Source: Bacilli bacterium
GTDB taxonomy: Bacteria > Bacillota > Bacilli > RF39 > UBA660
Length of the DNA: 64,000 nt
Assembly (NCBI GenBank): GCA_017525015.1
Contig: JAFXUK010000004.1
Coordinates: 124,001-188,000, forward strand
Direction of reading: 5' to 3'
Numbering within the stretch: the stretch's first letter is position 1; each line of letters opens with the position of its first letter. A program made the position numbers and the translations under genes. Shown here piece by piece: positions 33,876 to 43,983 of the stretch. Below the pieces are notes generated by a model. The model saw only the letters and a list, made by a program, of their open reading frames with translations. It searched no databases and was not told the origin of the DNA.

Positions 33876-34385
33876 TTACTTCCTCCTTAATCTAGATTTT
33901 TTAGAGAAAATGCTATTTCCATAGTTATTATACAGCATATTCTCAACTTTAGAAAGTGACTTAATATTAGGTCTATAATGACCACTATTTGCATCAACAT
34001 CATATATTTTGCCATTTCTAATATCAATCATACCAGCCATAGCAACTTTAGGATCTTTACCACCTATTAGAGATGGATGTGGAGATCTCTTTCCATGTTC
34101 TTTACTAGCTCTTTTTCCAAATATTAATTCACCATTTGGTTTTAAGACATATGTATATTTTCCATTTGCTTTATGACCTTGAAAATAAACATTGTTATTC
34201 TTAACAGCATCTTCAATATTTGTAGCGGTTGGATTTTTATTATATCCCGTTATTTTATTATATACGTAGCTATTCTTAATATCTTTAGCATGTTCAGAAG
34301 ATACAACCGAATATCTAGCTGAAGAAGATTGCGATTGCCACGAACTTCGAGATCCTGAATAACTACCACCAGGTCCACTTCCCAT
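33876..34385 (-). CDS. Toxin-like small protein with Gly/Ser-rich N terminus, left cassette
   Basis: The 169-residue protein has a Gly/Ser-rich, probably disordered start (MGSGPGGSYSGSRSSWQSQ) and a basic C-terminal domain with PHPSLIGGKDPKVAMAGMIDIRNGKIYDVDANSGHYRPN, which looks like the C-terminal catalytic domains of polymorphic toxins. No secretion signal is present. Start codon overlaps the stop of the DUF4417 gene. It may be an RNase-type or other toxin; the catalytic residues are not assigned. AAAGGAGG precedes the ATG. Confidence 0.72.
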   Translation of the reverse strand: MGSGPGGSYSGSRSSWQSQSSSARYSVVSSEHAKDIKNSYVYNKITGYNKNPTATNIEDAVKNNNVYFQGHKANGKYTYVLKPNGELIFGKRASKEHGKRSPHPSLIGGKDPKVAMAGMIDIRNGKIYDVDANSGHYRPNIKSLSKVENMLYNNYGNSIFSKKSRLRRK

Positions 34386-35038
34386 TATTGTTCCTCCTTT
34401 CTACGTGATTCTTCATATTCACTACTAAAGTGAATAAATTTAGTCCTATCTTTAAACTTTTCAAAAACTTCATTTGGAAACCTTCCATACACGATTACAA
34501 CCTTAGGTTGAAGTCTATTAATCATCTCATTTAATCCTAGTTCAAAGTAGTATTTATTTTCTTTTCCTTGAATACAACCTAAAGTACCTATAGATACAAT
34601 CGAATGCTTCTCAACTCCAAGAAAGCAGTAATCAAAGGAATCCGGTCTACCCCAACGAATATTTGGAATAACCTTTATCCCTTTAGTTTGCATATAATAA
34701 GCAATTGCTCTATTAAGATAAACGTTTATAAGTTCAATAGGCATCGGTGCATCTCTATATAATGATGGATCCATAGATATTACACTTTCATATTCTTTTA
34801 ATACATCTATGTATTTATCTGGATGATTTATCATTTGTTGAAATCTTTCGTCTTTTATATAAAAATGAATTGTTTGATTTTTATCACCTACTATATTTCT
34901 CTTATCAAAAGCCACTAAAGATTTAGGCATTTCCAATTCTTGATGTAAAAGTATCGGTATATGATATTTCTTAGTCAGTTTTGCTCCTTTAACTAGTTCT
35001 GGATTAAAGCCATCAAAATATTTGTTATAATCTGCCAT
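34385..35038 (-). CDS. DUF4417 family protein, left cassette
   Basis: The 217-residue protein matches the DUF4417 family found mainly in phages and mobile elements. Its diagnostic block is IRWGRPDSFDYCFLGV followed by SIVSIGTLGCIQ. It is clearly related to the protein at 51740 (NVRWSDKSSYDYCFAGL, then ISIGTIGCIK). AAGGAGGATTTGT precedes the ATG. It is the first gene of a leftward four-gene operon and is divergent from the 526-residue protein. The biochemical role of DUF4417 is unknown. Confidence 0.85.
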   Translation of the reverse strand: MADYNKYFDGFNPELVKGAKLTKKYHIPILLHQELEMPKSLVAFDKRNIVGDKNQTIHFYIKDERFQQMINHPDKYIDVLKEYESVISMDPSLYRDAPMPIELINVYLNRAIAYYMQTKGIKVIPNIRWGRPDSFDYCFLGVEKHSIVSIGTLGCIQGKENKYYFELGLNEMINRLQPKVVIVYGRFPNEVFEKFKDRTKFIHFSSEYEESRRKEEQ

Positions 35039-35068
35039 ACAAATCCTCCTTTTTGCAGTTTTACCAAT

Positions 35069-35092
35069 AGATGGTATAATAAATACCAGTAA
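35069..35092. promoter_or_regulatory. Divergent promoter with palindrome, left cassette
   Basis: TGGTAT-AATAA-ATACCA (35076-35092) is an inverted repeat that overlaps a TATAAT box (rightward) with TTGCAG 16 bp upstream (near 35056). It lies between the DUF4417 operon and the 526-residue gene and is a likely operator for one or both. Confidence 0.6.
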
Positions 35093-35126
35093 CTAAATTG
35101 CGCGCTTTTTAATTACAAGAACACTT

Positions 35127-35185
35127 TACCAAAAGAAACTGATGAAAAAGTTCCATCAGTTTCCATGAGTTTCCACAAGTTTCCA
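35127..35185. repeat. 10-bp phased direct repeats before the 526-residue gene
   Basis: The motif AGTTTCCA is repeated at exactly 10-bp spacing at 35158, 35168 and 35178, with a shorter AGTTCCA at 35149. A 10-bp inverted repeat (GAAACTGATG and CATCAGTTTC) overlaps the first two units. The array lies in the leader, between the promoter and the ribosome site. Confidence 0.88.
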
Positions 35186-35203
35186 AAAAGGGAGGTTTAA
35201 AAT

Positions 35204-36784
35204 ATGAAATTAGGTGCTTTTATGAAAGCTATTTATAATTTTGCAGCTGACAAATATGACAATCAAGTAGATTTTTTTAGAGATTTTATAAATAACTCAG
35301 TTGATATAAAAGAACATGATTTTATTAATAACACCGAAAAAAGTACTATTAGTAAATACATAAACGATAGATTATCATTTAGTATCCCTGCTAAAAAGAT
35401 ATTAGCAAATCCAGATAAAGATAATTTAATCAATTATTTAGCTACAATATTTCATAATGATGATCAAATAATCATGTTAAGTGACAATCTTAAAATTGAA
35501 GAGAATTTTAATGATGTTAATGATATTGCTGATTATTTCTATAACCTTTTAGTATCCATATCAACTAACAATAAAGGAAAAGATAAAATTGAAAAGATAA
35601 ACCTAACTAAATCATCATTTGCTGGAGAAATAATGCATTCAGATCCACAAAACGTTATGAAGTTATTGAATAATACCGAGGATGAATTTAAATTAGCTGA
35701 TATGGCCCTTAATAGTAAAATACCAGAAAATATAAGAAAAGACTTTGAGTATAAAATACTAAGGAATAATGTTAATATCTCACCAGAATTATTAATGAAG
35801 AATAAGGATGCTCTTTCTAATCATCAGCTATCATTTAAATACAACTTTAAAGGAAAAGATGAATTAGAAAAATTTATTAGAACGATTCAAAAAGCAGATA
35901 TATTACGTCGTTTCATAGAAGTAAATCCCAATTCAGTAGAAAGATATATAGATGATTTTAAAGACGAATACTATGATACAAGAAGATATAAACAATACGT
36001 AGGCCCTACCGATAGAGAAAGACCAATATTAACAATGAGTTTAACTCTTGATAACGGTCATTTTTCACAACATTTTGATAACTTAGTTCTTAAAGAGCAA
36101 GAGATTAAAGGTGATACACTCATATATACTAATATTGATGATGAAAACTGGTTATTTATTAAATTAAGTATTGATTGTAGTAAATATGAAGAAGGTAAAG
36201 CTAAACAAAATATGAATTTGGGAATCAAGTCAGATTATGCTACTAATATAGATTATTATAAGAATTATCATAAATGTGACATTTTAATGATGGATAACAA
36301 AACTCATATAACTCTAACCGATACAGCAAATGGAAATAACTTTATCGATACATCTATTACAAATAGAAATAACTATACTGATGAAGATTATAAAGGTATG
36401 CAAGAAATGTTTGATTCATATGATAAAATTTCTAAAATTCAGGAAGTTACAGGAACTATATTTACTTTTAATCCAGAAGAATATAATGCATATAAACCAA
36501 CTTATGATGTAGCTTATGCATGTGTAATGAATAAAGATTATAATATAAAAGCAGAAATAATTGTTGAAATTATCGTTCCTGATGAAAATTTAAGTGATTA
36601 TGTAGTCGGCGATAAAAAAGATAGAAGCAATGAAACTGATTTTATGGTTTTATTTGATAAAAAAGTTACATTTAAAGATAAAATTATAAAATTAAAAGAT
36701 GCAGAAACACTAGAAGTATATAAAAAAGATAATATGAACATAGCTAAAGTAAGAACATATGAAGTAACCATAGAAGAAGCCTAG
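35204..36784 (+). CDS. Cassette regulator-like protein, left copy (526 aa)
   Basis: The N-terminal ~95 residues are helical and contain a segment (KSTISKYINDR) that looks like a helix-turn-helix or cognate-recognition helix; it aligns with SPSGWSKYYHG in the 538-residue protein at 52585. The middle is helical and the C-terminal half (about 265-526) is rich in beta strands (LTMSLTLDNGHFSQHFDNLVLK; DKISKIQEVTGTIFTFN). Its relative has DKIKFIEDVTGKKI at the same place. No catalytic motif was identified. GGGAGG precedes the ATG. It is divergent from the DUF4417 operon and preceded by 10-bp phased repeats, so it probably controls the cassette. Confidence 0.78.
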   Translation: MKLGAFMKAIYNFAADKYDNQVDFFRDFINNSVDIKEHDFINNTEKSTISKYINDRLSFSIPAKKILANPDKDNLINYLATIFHNDDQIIMLSDNLKIEENFNDVNDIADYFYNLLVSISTNNKGKDKIEKINLTKSSFAGEIMHSDPQNVMKLLNNTEDEFKLADMALNSKIPENIRKDFEYKILRNNVNISPELLMKNKDALSNHQLSFKYNFKGKDELEKFIRTIQKADILRRFIEVNPNSVERYIDDFKDEYYDTRRYKQYVGPTDRERPILTMSLTLDNGHFSQHFDNLVLKEQEIKGDTLIYTNIDDENWLFIKLSIDCSKYEEGKAKQNMNLGIKSDYATNIDYYKNYHKCDILMMDNKTHITLTDTANGNNFIDTSITNRNNYTDEDYKGMQEMFDSYDKISKIQEVTGTIFTFNPEEYNAYKPTYDVAYACVMNKDYNIKAEIIVEIIVPDENLSDYVVGDKKDRSNETDFMVLFDKKVTFKDKIIKLKDAETLEVYKKDNMNIAKVRTYEVTIEEA

Positions 36785-36803
36785 CAACAGATGCTAGGCT
36801 TTT
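36778..36803. terminator. Terminator of the 526-residue gene
   Basis: AAGCCTAGC/GCTAGGCTT stem with T residues; the stop codon lies within the 5' stem strand. Confidence 0.8.
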
Positions 36804-37572
36804 ACTTTGTCATTATTTTATTAAATAATTCACGATAATTATTCTTATCTATTAGTTCTTCAATATTTGAGAAATAATCACTAATTACTTCTTCACTAAT
36901 AGGATTAGTTTCTATATCGTCTTTTATTTCATTCATTTCATCCTTCTTTTTATTCATAAAGTTAATATCTTTTTCAGTAATAAAGTAACCATTGTACTTA
37001 GCTACTTCTTCTGGAGTAGAAGCAATAGCAAATTCATATAATGATTTCATTAATATACTTGTTCCTGCTACATATAACTTATCAATCAAATCTATTTCTT
37101 CTCTATTTTTATATAGATGATTTAAATATATATAACTAACTGTAGCAACAACAAAATATGTGTTATTCTTCATAACTGCTTTAGACTTTTTATTACTAGA
37201 TAAATCTCTTAATAATCTTCTAGTTGTAGATTCATGAGATATATTTGATAAATAACTATATAATTCTTTAATTAATTTTTCATCAATAGTTTCTTCTTTA
37301 AATAGTAAATTAAGATTATCTATTACTTTATTTCTAATTATTTCAGGTTTAGTTTTAACTTCTATTTGAAATAGAGGATCACTATTAGTAGCCAACTCAC
37401 ACATCAATTCTTCATATGTGCTTCTAATTAATACATATGAATCTTTAATATGGTTTTCTTTTATTATTTTGTTAATTAATTTAATACTTCTTAAAATGCT
37501 CTTATTGCAATTACCTTTTTCAAGTAGATCAATATACACTTTATTAATAAATATTAAGAACTTTTCTTCCAT
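36802..37572 (-). CDS. HEPN-like (DUF5677/AbiV-type) protein, possible
   Basis: The 256-residue all-helical protein has an N-terminal helical domain with SYVLIRSTYEELMCELA and a later YSYLSNISHEST. That R...YEE...SNISHE combination resembles HEPN-type domains (RNases or their regulators; DUF5677/AbiV class). The usual R-x4-6-H active site is not clear. GGTGATTCAT sets the start at 37570-37572. It is convergent with the 526-residue gene and lies at the end of the GmrSD/SEC-C side of the island. Defence-related role inferred from family and location. Confidence 0.65.
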   Translation of the reverse strand: MEEKFLIFINKVYIDLLEKGNCNKSILRSIKLINKIIKENHIKDSYVLIRSTYEELMCELATNSDPLFQIEVKTKPEIIRNKVIDNLNLLFKEETIDEKLIKELYSYLSNISHESTTRRLLRDLSSNKKSKAVMKNNTYFVVATVSYIYLNHLYKNREEIDLIDKLYVAGTSILMKSLYEFAIASTPEEVAKYNGYFITEKDINFMNKKKDEMNEIKDDIETNPISEEVISDYFSNIEELIDKNNYRELFNKIMTK

Positions 37573-37600
37573 ATGAATCACCAATTACCTATTCTATCAC

Positions 37601-37627
37601 AAAAAAAGATTTAGAATTACATCTAAA
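37601..37627 (-). terminator. Intrinsic terminator after SEC-C gene
   Basis: TTTAGA/TCTAAA stem with T-run on the minus strand. Confidence 0.7.
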
Positions 37628-37642
37628 CCTCAATATGTCATT

Positions 37643-38746
37643 TTATAATTCAATAGACTCTTCTAAGCCAAAACGATTATCAATAAGTGATCTTTCGCTT
37701 ATTGATTTATTTTTTATATTACTCATTATTAATTTGCATCTTTCAACTTTATCAAAACAACATCTTTTAAACTTTTTCCCACTTCCACAAAAGCATTGTT
37801 CATTTTTACCCAGTTTAATATATTTACCCCACTCTAGATCACTAAAGAGCTTATATAAATCTTGCTCTTCATCAGAATAAAATATTTCTTTTTTCTTTTT
37901 ATACCCTTGTGAACTAAGATTGGAATAAACCATATATACTGATTCATCCCCATATGAATTAACGTTTTGAAAACTATATTTTTTGTCTTTAAGAGTACAA
38001 ATTTTCTCCGTAGCGTTGTTATAAATAATATTGTTAATTTTTTCCGTTTCTTGTTTTGATAATATATTTACATAATTAGGTATCATGTTAATTGATTTAT
38101 TAATAGTCTTATCATATAAAAGAAAATAATAATCAATCGATACTGGAAAAAGTATTATGGAACCTCTAACACCTATATCTCTATTGCTAATATTGGAAAA
38201 CATTCCATTAAAATAATTTGATGCTGTTGATATAAATTGATCACATAATACAAAATTACTATCATTACTTTTTATGATGTAAATATCATAGCAATTAGCA
38301 AGAATTATAGACATTCTTTTCATATAATCAATATTAGTTATCAATTTAAACATTCTTGTAGTTGATTTATTCTTTTCTAGTATTTGATTATCATTTTTAC
38401 TCAATCTAACTAATGAAGCCAGTGATTTATAATAACTAACGACATAAAAATAGAAATTATGTTTTAACAAATCAATAGCAGATTTAACCTGATTATTTAA
38501 TAGTAGATTATCTATCTCAAATAAAGTATTAGCAAATTGTCCATCATATAGTTGTGCAAAAGCATCTTCGAGTTTGTTATCTTCAAATAAATCACTTTCG
38601 TATATATCCGAACAACACATACTATTATCAGTTGAGCAATCATAATCACTATGTTTTTTTAGATTGTATTCATGAATTTTATTTGTTCTAAAAAAATTAT
38701 CAAGTATGGAATTAGAAATGTAATGCTGTTTTTTGGTTCTGTTCAT
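37643..38746 (-). CDS. DUF4238-like protein with SEC-C zinc motif
   Basis: The 367-residue protein begins MNRTKKQHYISNSILDNFF, which is the start pattern of DUF4238 proteins (KxQHYIPxxYLxxF). Near residue 330 it has the SEC-C zinc motif CFCGSGKKFKRCC. DUF4238 is common in defence islands and mobile elements, without a settled activity. AGGAGATAA precedes the ATG. It has its own promoter and terminator and lies beside the GmrSD-like gene. Function: probably phage defence (inferred). Confidence 0.82.
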   Translation of the reverse strand: MNRTKKQHYISNSILDNFFRTNKIHEYNLKKHSDYDCSTDNSMCCSDIYESDLFEDNKLEDAFAQLYDGQFANTLFEIDNLLLNNQVKSAIDLLKHNFYFYVVSYYKSLASLVRLSKNDNQILEKNKSTTRMFKLITNIDYMKRMSIILANCYDIYIIKSNDSNFVLCDQFISTASNYFNGMFSNISNRDIGVRGSIILFPVSIDYYFLLYDKTINKSINMIPNYVNILSKQETEKINNIIYNNATEKICTLKDKKYSFQNVNSYGDESVYMVYSNLSSQGYKKKKEIFYSDEEQDLYKLFSDLEWGKYIKLGKNEQCFCGSGKKFKRCCFDKVERCKLIMSNIKNKSISERSLIDNRFGLEESIEL

Positions 38747-38784
38747 TGCCTATTATCTCCTAATGAAAGTATTATAACACAAGA

Positions 38785-38806
38785 AAAAGTCGAATAATCG
38801 ACTTTC
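38785..38806 (-). terminator. Intrinsic terminator after GmrSD-like gene
   Basis: AAAGTCGA/TCGACTTT stem followed by T residues. Confidence 0.8.
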
Positions 38807-38816
38807 AAATTAGTTA

Positions 38817-40610
38817 TTATAATGATTCATAATATTGTTTTAACTTTTGTGCCATTAGTTTTCTACGTTCTTTCAAGAAATCTTCGTAGTTATCTATTGT
38901 CATTTCAACAAATGATCTTGGAATACTGTTTTCTTCCATATTCTTGTACAAGTCATCTAAAGTATTTATAGCACCATATTTGTTTTCTTGACCATTACAC
39001 TGATCAATAATAGACTTCATATATTCATTAGGAGCCTTCTTTCCTATTTGAATATTTACTTCTGTTTGTAACATAGCAAAGTTAGCTATTTGATTATAAA
39101 TGGATCTATTATCTTTACCATTCTTTTGTAAATAATCTTTAGGGAAGATATGATGAACATCTCCTCTACCTTCTATTAAAGTTCTAACATCTATATCCCT
39201 AGATAAGAATGCTCTATTATTTAACTTAATTTGAGCAATAATAAATGTTTTCCAATATGGTGAACTTGCTACAGAAGTATTGAAGTTTTCAACTAAGATA
39301 TTATCCCAGAATGTGTCACCTAATCTTCTTTCTTCCTCTTCTTTAATATATTGAACAATATTTTCGGCTTCATTTAATCTTCTTATGTCTAAGTCAAATT
39401 GTGATTCAGGAGAAGAAGTATATCTTTGAGTAATAATAGACATAATTACCCATCTTCTTACCAAAGATTCTATCTTATCTGGAGCAATGTCCTTTTCTCT
39501 TAATAATAAATATAAGATATAACCAAAGTTTAAAACATTTTGAGATCTAACTAAATCACCATCAATAATTCCAGCTGATTTTAATATCATGACATATCTT
39601 TCAAAATTACTTTGATTAACAAATTGTCTTACACCATCATATAATTTGCTATAACTTTCAGCTACTACATCTTCTCTATATTCTCTTGTTTCAAAATCAC
39701 GACCTGATAATAAACTTACTAAATCTTGTAATTTACCTCTTTTAAATTTATATGTAAATGCAACTCTTAATACATCTACATAACTAGGAAGATATAAATC
39801 ATCATTATTATCTTTAATCCATGTAATCTTATTAAAGATATCTTTATTGCTGAAGTCTTTATCATTTTCTTTAATATTATCAAAATCTACAGGTGTTTTA
39901 GCAAAATGACAAAAATAATCAATTGCTTTTCTAATATCATTTCCATTATATTCTTCATTAACACTAATCTTACTCATAGCAAAATCAGCTTGTGATAATA
40001 CAACACCCTTAGAGTTAATTCTTACAAATATTTCTGTAACTACATCTATATCTAGTGCAGAACCTAGTTCAATTCTACCAATTGAAACATTTTTAATAGA
40101 TCTAAGTTTAGTTACTCTATTGCTAACTATATTAGCGTCCATATTAAACTTTTTAGAATATTCACTAATAAAATCAAACGTATTAAAATCATCTCTCATG
40201 AAATCAGAAATATCAGATATCCATTCTTCTTGTTTTTCAATTGCTGGGTTATTAGTTTGAAATTCTTCTGTTTGAATATTAAAAGCTATCTTAATTTTTC
40301 TTTTCTTATAATTATCATCTAATACTTCTTGACCTAAAAGAGCTGCTGTTAAAGCTGTTACTCTTTGTTGACCATCAATTAGTATTTGCTTTCCTTCAGA
40401 AGAAGTACCATCTTTTAATTTAACATCTGGACTCTTCCAAGTAATTATATATCCAACAGGATATTCTCTATAAAGAGAATCTATTAAATCTCTTACTTGA
40501 GTAGTATCCCATACGAAAGGTCTTTGTATTTCAGGAATAGCTATTGTTCCATCTTTTACATAACCTAATAAAGTACTAACACTAACATTATTTACTTCAA
40601 ATTTTGCCAT
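38817..40610 (-). CDS. GmrSD-like DUF262/DUF1524 protein
   Basis: The 597-residue protein has an N-terminal DUF262 (GmrS-type, ParB-like NTPase) domain: IPEIQRPFVWDTTQVRDLIDSL and DGQQRVTAL (about 20-90). A C-terminal DUF1524 (GmrD-type HNH nuclease) domain has HHIFPKDYLQKNG followed by NQIANFAML (about 490-530). Fused proteins of this kind act in type IV restriction of modified phage DNA, and also occur next to type I systems. AGGAGGTAAT precedes the ATG. It starts 8 bases after hsdR and is in the same operon. Confidence 0.92.
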   Translation of the reverse strand: MAKFEVNNVSVSTLLGYVKDGTIAIPEIQRPFVWDTTQVRDLIDSLYREYPVGYIITWKSPDVKLKDGTSSEGKQILIDGQQRVTALTAALLGQEVLDDNYKKRKIKIAFNIQTEEFQTNNPAIEKQEEWISDISDFMRDDFNTFDFISEYSKKFNMDANIVSNRVTKLRSIKNVSIGRIELGSALDIDVVTEIFVRINSKGVVLSQADFAMSKISVNEEYNGNDIRKAIDYFCHFAKTPVDFDNIKENDKDFSNKDIFNKITWIKDNNDDLYLPSYVDVLRVAFTYKFKRGKLQDLVSLLSGRDFETREYREDVVAESYSKLYDGVRQFVNQSNFERYVMILKSAGIIDGDLVRSQNVLNFGYILYLLLREKDIAPDKIESLVRRWVIMSIITQRYTSSPESQFDLDIRRLNEAENIVQYIKEEEERRLGDTFWDNILVENFNTSVASSPYWKTFIIAQIKLNNRAFLSRDIDVRTLIEGRGDVHHIFPKDYLQKNGKDNRSIYNQIANFAMLQTEVNIQIGKKAPNEYMKSIIDQCNGQENKYGAINTLDDLYKNMEENSIPRSFVEMTIDNYEDFLKERRKLMAQKLKQYYESL

Positions 40611-40618
40611 ATTACCTC

Positions 40619-43600
40619 CTATGCTTGTTTATAACATCCATTTTCATTAATTAAATTAATGATTGCTACTATTAATTGAATTATATTCATATTACCATTA
40701 AATATTTCCATAATATTTCCATAACTAGTAAATGGATCTTCATTTAATATTCTCTTATCCATTACGCCATTTTTAATAATATAATTTTTAATTAGATTTA
40801 CAAATCGAGTTTGATTAACATTTAAATCTTTTTCATATTCAGCAAATAGCTTATCTACTGCTTCCTTAGATAATCCAACCGTTTTTCTAACAAGTAGTAT
40901 TAAAGATTCATTGTTATAATTTAAGTTAAATTCATTCTCATTTGAATTTAAATCATTAAATAAAATACTTTCCAATTCATTTAATTCATTTGGCGATATC
41001 TTTTCGTTATTTCTAATTTTATTGATAATCTCATTATCCATATGATTTTTTAAATAGAAATTTACTTTCTTTTTATAATCACTAAATTCTTCTTGAACTA
41101 CTTTTTTATTATCGCTTTCAATAATATTAATATCATCACTGAAATCTGTATAAACTATTTTTCTATCAACTTTATCAAGATATTTTATTAGTTCTCTTAA
41201 TGCTTCTCTTATTCTTTCAATTTCAAAAATATCAGAATTCTTAACATAATTAGCCTGTCTAATCTTTTGAATATCGTCTTGTTTAATTGCTACATCAGGA
41301 ACAGTTAACTTTCTAACTAATCCATCACCAATATGAGCTAGCCTACTTATTTCTCTATCAAATCTAATATTTAACATTTTGCTTAATTCAACTGATAACA
41401 TCAGCTTATCAAATTGTTTAGCTGATTCCTCGTTATCAGTAGACATAATTAACGCTGTTAAATTATCTTTAATCTCTTTAACTGAAATATCTGTTAAATT
41501 AGTCCAGTTAACTATATTCTTATATTTCTCTACATATTGTAATTTTTGTTTAACATCAAATTTTAATGTATTAAGTGAAGAAATAATATCCACCATTTCT
41601 TCCATTAAAAGATTCTTATAATTAGTATATTCCTCATCATCTAAATACTCTGATTTTTCAAGTTCTTTAATTAAATCTACTTTTAATTCAAATAAGAATT
41701 GAGATAAACTTAATCCCATAGTAGATTCTTTACCTTTTGGATTTTGTGAGAAGAATTCAAAATTCTGACATGCATCGAATATATAAAATTCTTTTTTATC
41801 TTTACCTAATCCAAATAAATCTTCACATAATCTAGTACCTCTACCTATCATTTGTAAAAATTTAACCTTAGATTTTACATCCTTAAAAAATACTAAGTTA
41901 ACTATTTCAGGTATATCTATTCCTGTATCTAACATATCAACAGAAATAGCTATCTGAGGCATTTTTGTACAATCAGAAAAACTTTCAATCAAACTTGTAT
42001 AGTAATTAGTATGAATATCAATTACACTAGCAAATTTACCATTGTATTGAGGATATAATGCATTAAATCTTTCTTGAATCTTTAATGCATGTTTATGATT
42101 CTTAGCAAAGATAATTGTTTTACCTAATTTATCATTACTTTCAACTTTTAATCCTTTTTCCATTAAAGTTTCAAGAATTTTATCTATTGTATCTTCATTA
42201 AATAACCATGTGTTAATCGCAGAAGCTTGTACAGTATCTACTACTTCTTCATCATCAGAGAATGTTTCTTCAAATTCTTCTTTATCTTCTTCAGATAATT
42301 GATCATAATGTATACCTTCTCTAATAAATTTAGTAGAACATTCAATAGTATGATAATCTACCAAGAATCCATTTTCTACAGCTTCTTCATATTCATAAGA
42401 ATATGTAGGCATATTATCTTCAAGATTGAATATCTTATATGTATTTTTATCTAAATCACTTCTAGGTGTTGCAGTTAATCCTAATAAATATCCGTCAAAA
42501 TAATCAAAAATTGCTTGATATTTTTTATAAATACTTCTATGTGCTTCATCTACAATAATTAAATCAAAATGTCCCACTGTAAATAATTTCTTACCATTTC
42601 TAGTTTTAACTTCATCGATAGCATTCATCATAGTTTGATATGTTGAGAATACCATTCTAGCATTTTCCGCATTATCTTTTTCAACAGTTAAATTAATCGT
42701 AGATAAATTAGGCATTAACTTATTAAAATTCTTTTTAGCTTGTTTTACCAATTCAGATCTATCTGCTAAAAACAATATGTTTTTAGCCCAATTATATTTA
42801 GTTAATATATCAACTATAGAAATAGCAGTTCTAGTCTTTCCAGTACCAGTAGCCATAACTAATAAACCTTTTCTTAAATTGTGATTCAAATCATCACAAA
42901 ATGCTTTTATAGCTTCATGTTGATAAGTTCTGTCTGTTATTTCTCTATTAATATTTATATTAGTTAAATCTTTTCTTAAACTTCTTCTATCAATTAATAA
43001 TTGAAGTTCTTCTTGATTATAATATCCTGCTACTTTTCTAGGAGGATAACTCATATCGTCCCACATATAAATATTAAAGCCATTAGTATAGTAAATAACA
43101 GGCCTTTGACCATATTTAGCTTCTAAACAATCAGCATATAATTTGGCTTGTTGTTGTCCTACATGAGCATCTTTAGTTGTTCTTTTAGCTTCAACTAATC
43201 CTACTGGCTTACCATTAGCGCCCATTAAAACATAATCAACAAAGCCTTCGTTAGATTTATTTGGCATACCTTCAACAGGAAGCTCTTCAATAACATTAGT
43301 ATTAATTTCCCATCCAGCTATAGCTAAATCTACATCTATATAATTTTTTCTAGTTTTAAATTCAGAAATATCTTCGATATCAAAAGGAATATATGTTTTC
43401 TTTTCTTCTTTTGTTTTCTTAGTTGTCTTTCTTAATTCCTCATATTGTTTCTGTAATTCTTCTATAGTTTTTTCTTTAGATTCTAATTGAGATAATAATT
43501 CTATTTTTTCCTTTTCTAAAGTCTTATTATTTTCTGTTTCAGGTTCAAGAGTTTCATCAAATTTATGTTCAACATAATTATCACAATATAAATAAGTTAA

Positions 43601-43960
43601 CCATAAAATGAAGTCATGTAAATTTTTTAAAGCCACTAAAGCTTGAGTCTTAGTTATTTTAATATTACTGTGAATTGCATTATTACCTAATTTTTGAATA
43701 TAAACTAATTCACTATGAAGTGTATCATCAATTATGTTTCTAAATGTATGATCATAAATAAGAGTTGCTAAAGTTTGTTGATAAGGAATAACCAACTCCC
43801 CATCAACTCCATAAACCCATTTAACTCCTAATTCTAATGCTTTTCTTGTTAATACAGCACAAGTTGCAGGTGTAACTACTAATCCCTTTTATGCTTCAAT
43901 ACAAGCTTGCTTAATATCATCTAATCTAGTATCAGATATAAATTCAAAATTCGACTTCAT
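40619..43960 (-). pseudogene. hsdR: Type I restriction enzyme R subunit, in-frame stop at codon 24
   Basis: From an ATG at 43958-43960 (GGGAGTTGGATTT upstream) the frame reads MKSNFEFISDTRLDDIKQAC, IEA, then TAA at 43889-43891. It continues without a shift as KGLVVTPATCAVLTRKALELG into the full HsdR body to 40619 (1113 codons in all). The codon is expected to be GAA (family pattern EAEK). The body has the nuclease motif VDYVLM...VEAKR, Walker A MATGTGKT, DEAH, and LTATPR. Translation could restart at TTG 43793-43795, which would lose about 56 residues. Restriction is therefore reduced or lost, or the stop is a sequence error. Confidence 0.85.
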
Positions 43961-43983
43961 AAATCCAACTCCCAATAAGTAAC

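Noticed and set aside
36330..36512. Open frame inside the 526-aa gene in another frame
   Set aside because: It lacks a ribosome site and lies wholly within a well-supported gene; it is an AT-rich shadow frame.
43796..43960. Separate small gene before hsdR
   Set aside because: It is the natural N terminus of hsdR in the same frame, cut by one stop codon, not an independent gene.
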